Assembly (NCBI GenBank): GCA_964645755.1
Contig: CAZYBT010000002.1
Span: 1 to 64,000 of the forward strand
Source of the DNA: VMCP01 sp964645755
Lineage (GTDB): Bacteria; Bacteroidota; Bacteroidia; NS11-12g; UBA955
Direction of reading: 5' to 3'
Length of the DNA: 64,000 nt
How positions within the stretch are numbered: position 1 is the stretch's first letter; the number at the start of each line of letters is the position of its first letter. Both the position numbers and the translations under genes were made by a program. Positions 51,084 to 59,769 of this stretch are shown piece by piece. The notes beneath the pieces are model-generated. The model saw only the letters and a list, made by a program, of their open reading frames with translations. It did not search any database and was not told where the DNA came from.

Positions 51084-53843
51084 TTAATTGTTTTGAATAA
51101 TTTGGGAAGTTACAAAACGAGCACCAACAACTTTCAACATAAACATACCTTTGTGCATCAACCTAACCTCTACCAAATCTTGTCCTTCATTTGCGTTCAC
51201 AGTTTGAATTAGTTTACCATCTAAACTATAAACTTCAACTTTGGAAATCTTTTGATCTGCTATTTGAGCAATATTAAAAATGCCATTATTTGAAGGATTT
51301 GGATAAACTACAACTTGTGATTCTTTATTGATTGATTTTGTAGCACTCACTTCTTGCAAATCCGTAAACATCAATTCAAATCGGTTGTCGTTTAATGAAT
51401 CCATTGCATTCTTAACAAAATAATATTCTCCACCATTTTTGAAAGTGAAAACTTTGGAAAGCATTTTATCCACCAATACAATACCCTTGTTCATTTTGTT
51501 TGATTCACAAGTTTGCATAGTAAGCTTAAACATATTCTTTTCTGGCGTTTTGATTCTCAATGGAATAGTGTAATTCGGCATATCGTATCCAGTTCTTCTA
51601 TCAATAGACAACCAATCACCTTTATCAGTAAGCGTACCAATACTTAAGAAACCACCATGCATTTTAGCAGCATCATATTCATCAAAATCTTTTTTAATTC
51701 CGTCATAGTTCATATCTAATTGAACCAAAGCATTATCATTTTCAGGAATACTATCATTCGTGAATTTGATTCCAACTCTAACTTCATTACATTTCAAATC
51801 GTTTTCAGTTGATTTAAAGTTGTTATGTGATGTTTTTAAAGTTGTTACTTTACTTGATTCATTAAACGTTAAAGATTCACCAGTGTTACTTGCAATGGCA
51901 AAAAATGCAGCACCTGGAGCAATAATTCTACTGTTGTTTTGAGCTGAGCTTGTAAAATTAGAGGATCCAGTTCTCGACAAACTTCCGGAAACTGTACTGT
52001 CCCAAATATTATATGTTTTAGCTCTACCGTCATAAATTACAAATTTTTGTTTAAATCCAGAAGGCTTCGAAATTTTAGCAAAATCAACCGAACAAGGATA
52101 TGGATTTGCAATTAAATTATATCCTCTTAAACTAGCAGTTGTACCTGAACCGTTGTAATCTAAATTAACCGTTTTACTTCCTACAAAAATTTCACCTTTT
52201 ACTCGAACCATTGAGTTGTTCGCAGGAGAACTTGGATTACCTAAACCTACGGTTTTTCCGCCTCTCCAGAAAACAAAGATTCCAACTCCATGGTTAATTT
52301 TAGTAGGAGTATTATCTGAAGCAAATGGTACCCAAGCCTGGCTGTTTTCGTCCCAGAAAAAAGACGAATTAATACAATAACTACAGTTTGTTGAAAACGA
52401 ATCTCTGTTATCTCCACTATAAGAACCCGTAATATCCAAGTCATCAGATATTTGAGAAAGGTTAAAACCATTTTTAAACGGCATACCTATCATCCTATAT
52501 GCTCGAACATCTGTTCCATATATTTCAAACAATACACCGCCAGTGATTGATGCTGTTGATGGCATTTCGTCTAATTGTCCTCTAGCTTTTGCACCAGGTA
52601 CCCCAGATGCTCTGAATTGCAAGAAAGGTGTCCAACCATTATAATCAGCAACACTTGAAGAATTAGGAACATTTGAAATAATCGACGTATTCGGTAATAA
52701 TTTCAAAACGCTGTACATTGCCAAAGATCTTTGTAAAATCAATGTGGATGTCAAAGAATTTCTTCCCACTTCAACATTCATATTGGAATCTATATACAAC
52801 ACACCAGTGTGGCTAATAATTTGTTGAGAATTTGCCCTGAAGTATAAGGTATTTGTTCCGGAATTCGGATTGAACATCAAACTTCCACCTGTAGTAATAA
52901 TATCACCTGAAATTACATGTTCACCAGCTCCACCAAAATTCATATATCCAGACAACATTCCAATTTTACCTCTTGATAAAAAGTTATTTGAAGAGGCAAT
53001 CTTTATATTATATAATGCATTTCCCGAACCCATGATCGAACCAAAAGAATCAATCAAGAAATCATCACCCGACGCACCATTTCCAACAGTAATGGTTGAA
53101 TTCGAAGTTGTGCATTTGAATACAACTTTATTGTAATTGTAAACTCTAAATTGAGATATTGATTCAGTAACACCACTCACATCGATAGTCGACATTACGT
53201 TATTTGTTTTTGTACCTAAATCTACAACCAAGATATCAGAGGTTGAAGGTGTTGTTCTCGTAGGAGACCAGTTGTCTGATTGACCCCATGTACTGTCGCC
53301 ACTTCCGTGAGTTCCAATCCAAGTGTAAATTCCGCTTGCAGCAACTTTTTCCATCGTTACACCAAGTGTGTAAACACCGGAACTATTATATGAACAAGCA
53401 GAACCATTGTTACCAACGGCAACAGTGATTTGGTTTTTATATGTTCCCGTACTTGTACCTTTATTTCTTATGTAAAATCTTACGGTGCAATTACCTGTGC
53501 ATGCGTTATCATTGATCAGCATGGTTTTACAAAATCCAAACCAAGACCCACTCGTAGGCACACTGCTTTGAACCACCTCCCAATCACTTGATGCACTTGT
53601 ATCATCAAAAACAAGATATTCACCTTTGGTATTGTTCATTGATACATCAATGGCTTTGTAACCAGCTGTGGTAGTACTTGATGTGATAAAGTTTACATTC
53701 CACGTTGTTCCTGAGCCATTCGAAGTTGCTCCGGGAATACTCAAACCTGTTATTGTTTGAGCTTTGGAAATTGAAGTTTGTAATGAAGTCAACAATACTG
53801 CCGCAAATAATAAACAGTTTGTTAGGGTTTGTTTTATTTTCAT
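51084..53843 (-). CDS. Large T9SS type A cargo protein (paralogue 2 of 2)
   Basis: 919 aa secreted protein. A signal peptide (about 1-29, ISKAQ) precedes an N-terminal beta domain containing STSTTAGYKAIDVSMNNTKG-like sequence. A conserved WIGTHGSGDSTWGQSDNWSP segment follows (about 172-191), starting a large beta-helix-like region rich in Ser, Thr, Asn and Gly. Two CxYC-type motifs lie mid-protein (FSTNCSYCINSSFFWDE). The end is a type A T9SS sorting domain (VVVYPNPSNNGIFNI ... KGMFMLKV). It is a tandem paralogue of the gene at 53977-56754, with long stretches of identical residues. It probably coats or decorates the cell surface; no enzyme motif is seen. Confidence 0.85.
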   Translation of the reverse strand: MKIKQTLTNCLLFAAVLLTSLQTSISKAQTITGLSIPGATSNGSGTTWNVNFITSSTTTAGYKAIDVSMNNTKGEYLVFDDTSASSDWEVVQSSVPTSGSWFGFCKTMLINDNACTGNCTVRFYIRNKGTSTGTYKNQITVAVGNNGSACSYNSSGVYTLGVTMEKVAASGIYTWIGTHGSGDSTWGQSDNWSPTRTTPSTSDILVVDLGTKTNNVMSTIDVSGVTESISQFRVYNYNKVVFKCTTSNSTITVGNGASGDDFLIDSFGSIMGSGNALYNIKIASSNNFLSRGKIGMLSGYMNFGGAGEHVISGDIITTGGSLMFNPNSGTNTLYFRANSQQIISHTGVLYIDSNMNVEVGRNSLTSTLILQRSLAMYSVLKLLPNTSIISNVPNSSSVADYNGWTPFLQFRASGVPGAKARGQLDEMPSTASITGGVLFEIYGTDVRAYRMIGMPFKNGFNLSQISDDLDITGSYSGDNRDSFSTNCSYCINSSFFWDENSQAWVPFASDNTPTKINHGVGIFVFWRGGKTVGLGNPSSPANNSMVRVKGEIFVGSKTVNLDYNGSGTTASLRGYNLIANPYPCSVDFAKISKPSGFKQKFVIYDGRAKTYNIWDSTVSGSLSRTGSSNFTSSAQNNSRIIAPGAAFFAIASNTGESLTFNESSKVTTLKTSHNNFKSTENDLKCNEVRVGIKFTNDSIPENDNALVQLDMNYDGIKKDFDEYDAAKMHGGFLSIGTLTDKGDWLSIDRRTGYDMPNYTIPLRIKTPEKNMFKLTMQTCESNKMNKGIVLVDKMLSKVFTFKNGGEYYFVKNAMDSLNDNRFELMFTDLQEVSATKSINKESQVVVYPNPSNNGIFNIAQIADQKISKVEVYSLDGKLIQTVNANEGQDLVEVRLMHKGMFMLKVVGARFVTSQIIQNN

Positions 53844-53874
53844 AAGTTTTGTAAGTTCAATAAAAATTTAAATT

Positions 53875-53882
53875 CAAATATA
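53875..53882 (-). promoter_or_regulatory. -7 box of the 51084-53843 gene (minus strand)
   Basis: Minus-strand TATATTTG fits TAnnTTTG, 31 bases before the start at 53843, in the 133-base gap between the paralogues. The same octamer recurs before the 63 aa gene. No consensus -33 box. Confidence 0.45.
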
Positions 53883-53976
53883 ATGTTGTTTGTTTAATTC
53901 GTATATGGTTTCAAGCTAAATGCCCCTGAAATTCTCATGATTCGGTGTTAAAATGATATTTTGTTATATAATCGTA

Positions 53977-56754
53977 TTATTCATTTATCAAGATTTTACT
54001 CATCAGTCCACCCTCTGTTTCAACTTGCATTACATAAACTCCTTTCGAAGGGATTTGCAATTCTAAAATATCTCCTAACTGTAAATTCGATTTTTTCAGA
54101 ATTTCTTGACCGGTAAATGAACAAACACTTACTGATTTTATTTTATGGCGACTCTTATTCAAAATCTTAAACATTCCTGTGTTTGAAGGATTAGGGAAAA
54201 CAACAATTGACTCAGTTATCATCTGGTTCACTCCTGACTCAGGTTGTTTGATTTCTGTAAACAAGAGTTCAAAGCGATTATCAACCAATGAATCAGTTTT
54301 CATCTTGTAAAAATGATATTCAAAGTTATCCGCTACCTCTGTTGTTTTGTTTAGTAATTTGTCGAATAATTCTACTTTGTACCTCATTTTATTTTCATCA
54401 CACAAATCAAAAGTCAAACGATAATCGTTATTCTCTGGAGTCTTAACTTTTAATGGAACAATGAAGTTTTCTTCGGTGTAAGCAGGTCTTCTGTCAATAG
54501 ACATCCAAATTCCATCTTCAGAAACCGGACCTACACCTAAAAATCCACCGTATAATTTTGGATCATCGTAACCGTCCTTAGCTTTTACAATTGTCGGATA
54601 ATTCATATCCATCTGCAACAATGCATTGTCGTTTTCTGGCACACTGTCGTTTTTAAATCGGATACCTACACTCAACTCATTACAACGAATATTGCTCTCT
54701 GAAACCTTAAAATGATCTGTTGCTGAGGTGAATTTAGAAACTTTATCATGTTCCTCAAAAACTAGAGATTCACCCGTTCCTGATGCATAAACAAAGAATG
54801 ATGCACCAGCTTCAACAATTCGACTTAAATTCTGTTGGCTGTTTTTGAATTTAGTTGAACCATTTCTCGTTAAATTACTCGAAATAGTGCTGTCCCATGT
54901 ATTGTAGGTTTTTGCTCTTCCATCGTATGTTTTGAATTTCTGCTTGAATCCACTTGGCTTCCCAACATGATTAAAATCAATGGCACAAGGATATGGATTT
55001 ACAACCAAATTTAACCCTCGTAAATCAGCATCTGTTCCACTTGAATTATAATTCAAATTCACAGTTTTTGATCCGCTAAATAACTGTCCTTTAAAATCAA
55101 TAACATTCGTATTGGCATCAGCACTTGGATTTCCCAATCCATTGGCTTTTGTACCTCTATAAAACATCATGATACCAGTACCATGTGGCACAACATTCCC
55201 TGTATTTCCGGATGCATATGCGACCCAACTTTGGGTTGATTCATTCCAAGTAAATGCGGAAGAAACGCAATATGAACATGTGGTTGAGAATGAATCTCTG
55301 TTATCACCATTGTAAGTACCTGTAATATCAATATTGTCAGAAAACTGTGATAAACTCACACCATTTTTCAACGGAATTCCAAAAAGCCTGTATGAACGAA
55401 CATTTGTACCTTTGATTTCAAACAAAGATCCACCCGTAATGGCAGAGGTTGATGGAATTGTATCTATTTGTCCCCTGCTCAATGCACCAAACTTTGAGGC
55501 CACCTTTAGTTGTAGATTTGGCTCCCATGAATTAAATGCACTCGCAGAAGTTCCCGATGGAACATTCGACGCTATGGTGGTATTCGGAAATAATTTTAAA
55601 GTGCTGTACATTTTCAGTGGCCTATTCAATGTTAACGTGGTTGTTGCAGAATTTCTACCAACCTTTACATTCACAGTTGAATCAATATACAATGTCCCGT
55701 TAGATGTACCTTCAATTGTTTGGTTTGTGCCATTTAAATAAAGCGTATTCAACCCTGAAGCAGGCTGAAAAGATAGTGTACCTGAGGTTGTCCTGATTGT
55801 ATTTGAAATCGTATGGTTTCCGGTACCTGTAAATTTCAATGTTCCTGACAATGTCCCCATTTTACCTAAACACAACAGATTATTACTCCCGTCAATTTTC
55901 ACATTAAATGTATTATTACCTGAATTCATCAAACTTCCGAAGCTATCTACCAGAAAATCGGGACCAATTGCACCATTGCCCACAGTTAACGTGGAGGCAT
56001 TTGTTGTACATTTAAAAACCACATTGTTGTAGTTGTAAATTCTAAACTGAGAAATTGATTCTGTAACACCAGAAACATCGATTGTAGATGTTACAGTGTT
56101 GGAATTTGAACCTAAGTCTACCACCAACACATCAGAAGTTGAAGGTGAAGTTCTGGTTGGCGACCAGTTGTCGGATTGACCCCAAGTACTATCGCCACTG
56201 CCGTGCGTACCAATCCATGTGTAAATACCTGTAGCACTTACTTTTTCCACAGTAATTCCTAATGTGTATGCCGTAGAAGAGTTATATGTACAATTGGATT
56301 TATTGGTACCAAGCGCAATTTTAATTGAATTTTTAAACGTTCCATTGGTGGTACCGATGTTTCTAATGTAAAATGTCATGGTACAATTACCTGTACACGC
56401 ATTGTCATTCACCAACATCGTTTTACAAAAAGGAAACCAAGAGCCACCGTGGGGCTGACCTTGAACTACTTCCCAATCAGATGAAGCACTCGTATCATCA
56501 AACACAATGTATTCACCTTTGGTGTTGTTCATTGAAATATCAATAGCCTTGTAACCCGCAGTTGTGGCACTGGAAGTTACAAATTTAACGTCCCAGGTAG
56601 TACCAGAGCCATTAGCAGTGGCTCCAGGAACACTAATACCAGTTATGGTTTGAGCGGTTAACACATCAGCTCCTATAAAAAAGGATAAACACAAACCGGC
56701 TGCAACAAGATTTTTGTTTATTAAAGCGTTCAATTTCTTCGAAAAGAGTTTCAT
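53977..56754 (-). CDS. Large T9SS type A cargo protein (paralogue 1 of 2)
   Basis: 925 aa secreted protein with signal peptide 1-34 (DVLTAQ). Architecture equals that of its downstream paralogue: N-terminal beta domain, WIGTHGSGDSTWGQSDNWSP near 175, repeated long beta-rich region, a middle segment with FSTTCSYCVSSAFTWNE and NLVVNPYPCAIDF, and a C-terminal type A T9SS sorting domain (VVFPNPSNTGMFKI ... KGVYVMQV). Cys pairs are conserved between the copies. It has a near-consensus promoter. The pair most likely arose by tandem gene duplication; the role (surface layer, adhesion) is inference. Confidence 0.85.
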   Translation of the reverse strand: MKLFSKKLNALINKNLVAAGLCLSFFIGADVLTAQTITGISVPGATANGSGTTWDVKFVTSSATTAGYKAIDISMNNTKGEYIVFDDTSASSDWEVVQGQPHGGSWFPFCKTMLVNDNACTGNCTMTFYIRNIGTTNGTFKNSIKIALGTNKSNCTYNSSTAYTLGITVEKVSATGIYTWIGTHGSGDSTWGQSDNWSPTRTSPSTSDVLVVDLGSNSNTVTSTIDVSGVTESISQFRIYNYNNVVFKCTTNASTLTVGNGAIGPDFLVDSFGSLMNSGNNTFNVKIDGSNNLLCLGKMGTLSGTLKFTGTGNHTISNTIRTTSGTLSFQPASGLNTLYLNGTNQTIEGTSNGTLYIDSTVNVKVGRNSATTTLTLNRPLKMYSTLKLFPNTTIASNVPSGTSASAFNSWEPNLQLKVASKFGALSRGQIDTIPSTSAITGGSLFEIKGTNVRSYRLFGIPLKNGVSLSQFSDNIDITGTYNGDNRDSFSTTCSYCVSSAFTWNESTQSWVAYASGNTGNVVPHGTGIMMFYRGTKANGLGNPSADANTNVIDFKGQLFSGSKTVNLNYNSSGTDADLRGLNLVVNPYPCAIDFNHVGKPSGFKQKFKTYDGRAKTYNTWDSTISSNLTRNGSTKFKNSQQNLSRIVEAGASFFVYASGTGESLVFEEHDKVSKFTSATDHFKVSESNIRCNELSVGIRFKNDSVPENDNALLQMDMNYPTIVKAKDGYDDPKLYGGFLGVGPVSEDGIWMSIDRRPAYTEENFIVPLKVKTPENNDYRLTFDLCDENKMRYKVELFDKLLNKTTEVADNFEYHFYKMKTDSLVDNRFELLFTEIKQPESGVNQMITESIVVFPNPSNTGMFKILNKSRHKIKSVSVCSFTGQEILKKSNLQLGDILELQIPSKGVYVMQVETEGGLMSKILINE

Positions 56755-56792
56755 AGCATTGTTAAAGTAATTTAAGTCTTGTAATTAAAGTT

Positions 56793-56825
56793 CAAAATTA
56801 AGCGATTATTTTTGATTTTTCCAAA
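56793..56825 (-). promoter_or_regulatory. Promoter of the T9SS paralogue pair (minus strand)
   Basis: Minus-strand TTTG (56822-56825) and TAATTTTG (56793-56800) are 21 bases apart, a good Bacteroidota promoter, 38 bases before the start at 56754. Confidence 0.6.
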
Positions 56826-56936
56826 TCTTGTTTCTGAACAAACAAGAATCATTGGTGAATCAGCATTTAAACACTCAATTTAACTCCTAATCAAGGTGTT
56901 TAACGTTTTCACAAAACCCATGCCAGAATTATCAGA

Positions 56937-57386
56937 TTAACTAAAATATTGATCCAATATCTTTCGACGATAATTGAAAATGTGTGTTACCTTGCTATCT
57001 ACAAACAACTTACCTGCAATCCATCCTAAAAAACCTAAACCAATATCATAATGCAATATGTCTGTCATCAGCACTCCGCCTTCAACCGATTTAAAATGAT
57101 GTTCATGATGCCAAATATTATATGGCCCTTTTCTTTGCTCGTCTACAAAAAAATGTCCCTCAGAAACATGCGTAATCTCAGTGCACCAATTCAATTTAAT
57201 ATTCATAAAAGGTGAGATTTTATACATGATAAACATCCCTTGGTACATTCTTTCAGGAACATCCCCTATAATTTCAAAGACCATATCTTCAGGTGTTATT
57301 TCATTTAAATTTCTCGGAGTTGCAAAAAAATCCCACGCTCGCTCTATCGTTATGGGAAGAAATTGTTCTTGAACCAGCTTTTTCAT
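56937..57386 (-). CDS. SRPBCC-family (START-like) protein
   Basis: 149 aa hydrophobic-ligand-binding fold protein, similar to bacterial YfcH-linked/cyclase-dehydrase domains. The N-terminus KLVQEQFLPITIERAWDFFATP is typical of the coenzyme Q-binding/polyketide cyclase-like group. It also has ITPEDMVFEI and a final helix KLFVDSKVTHIFNYRRKIL. No catalytic residues define it; family members bind lipids or small molecules. It lies between the T9SS pair and the CarF-like gene on the same strand, 47 bases downstream of the latter. Confidence 0.8.
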   Translation of the reverse strand: MKKLVQEQFLPITIERAWDFFATPRNLNEITPEDMVFEIIGDVPERMYQGMFIMYKISPFMNIKLNWCTEITHVSEGHFFVDEQRKGPYNIWHHEHHFKSVEGGVLMTDILHYDIGLGFLGWIAGKLFVDSKVTHIFNYRRKILDQYFS

Positions 57387-57433
57387 GGTTGACTAACAAT
57401 TTCAACGCAATATGGTTCTTAAATAAAATGCAA

Positions 57434-58006
57434 TTAATAATGTTTACCGTCTACAATTCTATGTGTGGTGTCGCGAAAAGGTTTAATTCCTATCAATTTC
57501 AAAGCAAATTCTAGAATTCGCCAAAAGTAAATCATTTCCAAAATTGGGTTAAGATAAGGTGTTAATGCACAAAAGTGACTGGCATAGGGTGAAAAATGAT
57601 GCTTACCATGTTGCCTTGGAGATTGTATGATGTATGATTTCTGTAAAAAGGTAATCAGTTTACCATTTTCTTTTGGCGATCTGTGACTCCAGCAGTGAAC
57701 CTCGTTTCCCCATACCGCAATTGCAAAAACCATATAAACCATAGGACTGTCACAATTGAATACCCACAATAGAAACAATAAAATCAACAGAAATACCGCC
57801 GATGTCCATACCCTACTAAACCAAGTTCCTTCCGTGAGTTCTCGCGGACGTATGTGATGAACTAAATTTGGAATCACAATGTGCTTTCCAATTCCCATAA
57901 ATTGAGTATTCGGATTGCCATAAGTATCTTCCAACCAATGCACCAATCCCGTAAGTAAATCAGCCAATAATAAAGCCTCGACAAAGAATAAAATTTGATT
58001 GAACAT
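57434..58006 (-). CDS. CarF/TMEM189-type plasmanylethanolamine desaturase homologue
   Basis: 190 aa membrane protein of the lipid desaturase (Kua/CarF/PEDS1) family. It carries the histidine pattern TGLVHW, PNLVHHIRPRE, NEVHCWSH and QHGKHHFSPYASHFCALTPYLNP, with three to four membrane helices. Known members (Myxococcus CarF, human TMEM189) introduce the vinyl-ether double bond of plasmalogens. The spacing of the His boxes and the C-terminal ALTPYLNPILE segment are as in that family. The ATG at 58006 is used; a TTG at 58045 would add 13 unsupported residues. Substrate in this organism is untested. Confidence 0.85.
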   Translation of the reverse strand: MFNQILFFVEALLLADLLTGLVHWLEDTYGNPNTQFMGIGKHIVIPNLVHHIRPRELTEGTWFSRVWTSAVFLLILLFLLWVFNCDSPMVYMVFAIAVWGNEVHCWSHRSPKENGKLITFLQKSYIIQSPRQHGKHHFSPYASHFCALTPYLNPILEMIYFWRILEFALKLIGIKPFRDTTHRIVDGKHY

Positions 58007-58084
58007 AACATTTTGTTTTGAAAGTTCAATTTCAACCCTATCCAAACAAATCCCTTACGGATTCCTGCAAATCAAAGAAAAACG

Positions 58085-58122
58085 TTTACGGCATTCCCTT
58101 AAATTTAAGGGAATGCCGTAAA
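58085..58122 (-). terminator. 38-bp perfect palindrome, probable terminator
   Basis: The 19 bases 58085-58103 (TTTACGGCATTCCCTTAAA) are exactly complementary to 58104-58122, with no loop. On the minus strand it is followed by GTTTTTCTTTG, so it can end transcription from the lipoprotein gene stopping at 58175. Its perfect dyad is longer than needed for termination. Confidence 0.65.
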
Positions 58123-58174
58123 AAAAATCATCGCTCAATTAAAAAACCATAATTTCTCTTTGGCAATTAACAAA

Positions 58175-58753
58175 TTAAGACATCGACATCAACCACAAAA
58201 CCAACGTAATGATACCCACAATCATAGAAACTATCAATCCATAATAACCAATCCAACCAAGTATCAAGGCCAACTCCCATTGTCCACTGATTAAAATTAA
58301 AAACCCACCGATGAACATCAACGCCGAAATCAGCAATAAAATAGAAAAAGCCGTAAAAAAGCCCTTGACCAACTCAGAATCTTTATTTAACGACCGCTTG
58401 ATTACTTTTAATCCAAATTTGGAGATTATCTTGGGATGCACTTTTTTTATGATTCGAGAATTTTTACGTGCTTCAAAATCCTGAATTCGACCAATTTTCG
58501 GTTGATTATTGAATTCGGATATCATTTTTGATTCATCAAATCCTGTCTCAGCAATTCCTGCCACACCATTTTCAGTATTATCAACAGAAGATGGTTTGTT
58601 GATCGTTGCCAACTTATCAGCAACCTTATAGGTTTTAGTTGAATTTGTAGTTTGTCCCCCGCCGAATCCAATTTCTTGATACTTCGTGGTGCCGCATGAA
58701 CTAAGAATGGCTGTAAACGCCAACAAACTAAATTTTAAAATACCATGTTTCAT
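58175..58753 (-). CDS. Predicted lipoprotein with C-terminal membrane segments
   Basis: 192 aa protein with a lipobox-containing signal peptide (LLAFTAILSSC, Cys about 20). A polar region of about 100 residues has a basic stretch (ARKNSRIIKKVHPKIISKFG). Two hydrophobic helices lie at about 132-155 and 160-188. The combination of an N-terminal lipid anchor and C-terminal helices is found in a family of small Bacteroidota lipoproteins of unknown function. Intergenic 58754-58881 separates it from the divergent lipoprotein gene. Confidence 0.7.
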   Translation of the reverse strand: MKHGILKFSLLAFTAILSSCGTTKYQEIGFGGGQTTNSTKTYKVADKLATINKPSSVDNTENGVAGIAETGFDESKMISEFNNQPKIGRIQDFEARKNSRIIKKVHPKIISKFGLKVIKRSLNKDSELVKGFFTAFSILLLISALMFIGGFLILISGQWELALILGWIGYYGLIVSMIVGIITLVLWLMSMS

Positions 58754-58881
58754 TCAGCAAATAAATTCAGAAATATTCAAAACAAATTATTAAAAACCAA
58801 TAAATTAAAAAATAATTTTAAGGGGAAACCGTAATTTTTAACATATTTTTATAATTTCATTGTATTTTGCCATCTTTTAAC

Positions 58882-59760
58882 ATGAAAAACTTAAAAATCT
58901 CCCTATTGTCAATCGGCTTATTTGCTTTGCTTTTCTCTTGTGGACAAAACAATGGCTCTGAAAAAACAGAAAATCAGAACGACACAGCGGTTATGTCGTT
59001 CAGCGGAAACGAAATTATCCCAGGGAAATTCGACACTTCAACACTTTTCATTTCTGTTGCGGATCATTTTACACTTCAAGAAATTGAAAAATGGAGCAAT
59101 CGAAAGTTTATGGCCCTCATCCAAGACACACTCACATCAAAATATTCTCTCATTGATGCAATTCCAAACAAACATTCCTTTGCTGAAGAAAACAATAGAA
59201 TTCACCTTTTCTCTCATTATCTAGAAGTAGATGAAGATGGAAACGTTGGATATTTGGCCGATATTAACCTGCCCAAAAATTCAAAATGCCTATTTCTCAT
59301 TGACAATCCGCACATGAAAACTCCAATGTTGAACATCGAAAGTAAAGTAAAATGGGGATACTTCATCGAGCCCAACAAAAACATGAATTGGAATCAGGGA
59401 AATGAAAAGCATTCAATATACGCCAAGGCAACAATGGAAAATAACCCATCAAAAGGAATCAATTATAAAGAGTATTCATTGTATTACATGATTGAAAATA
59501 ATGGCACAAAAACCCAACACCTTCCAATCAATTATATTCCTTGGTTCGATGACGGTTTTGTCAAAATTTTATTTGTTGGGGATCTCGATGGCGATCAATT
59601 AAACGATATCATCATTGACAATAGCCATAAGTACACAAATGAAGATACTCAAGGAGTGCTGTATTCTACAAAAGCTTCCGGCAATGGAACACCTAAAGCC
59701 ATTTCTAAACAAGATTGGGGCTCTTTGCGACATGCTGTTTTTCATACAGAAGGTTGTTAA
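58882..59760 (+). CDS. Predicted lipoprotein, unrecognised family
   Basis: 292 aa protein with signal peptide MKNLKISLLSIGLFALLFSC and a lipobox Cys at about 20. The mature part is soluble and ends with VGDLDGDQLNDIIIDNSHKY, a DxDGDxxxD calcium-binding-like (FG-GAP/VCBS-type) motif, then a cysteine-terminated tail (FHTEGC). The ATG at 58882 is preferred over a TTG five codons upstream. It is convergent with the 59770-61032 gene, 9 bases apart. Possible envelope calcium-binding protein. Confidence 0.65.
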   Translation: MKNLKISLLSIGLFALLFSCGQNNGSEKTENQNDTAVMSFSGNEIIPGKFDTSTLFISVADHFTLQEIEKWSNRKFMALIQDTLTSKYSLIDAIPNKHSFAEENNRIHLFSHYLEVDEDGNVGYLADINLPKNSKCLFLIDNPHMKTPMLNIESKVKWGYFIEPNKNMNWNQGNEKHSIYAKATMENNPSKGINYKEYSLYYMIENNGTKTQHLPINYIPWFDDGFVKILFVGDLDGDQLNDIIIDNSHKYTNEDTQGVLYSTKASGNGTPKAISKQDWGSLRHAVFHTEGC

Positions 59761-59769
59761 TCAACCAAT

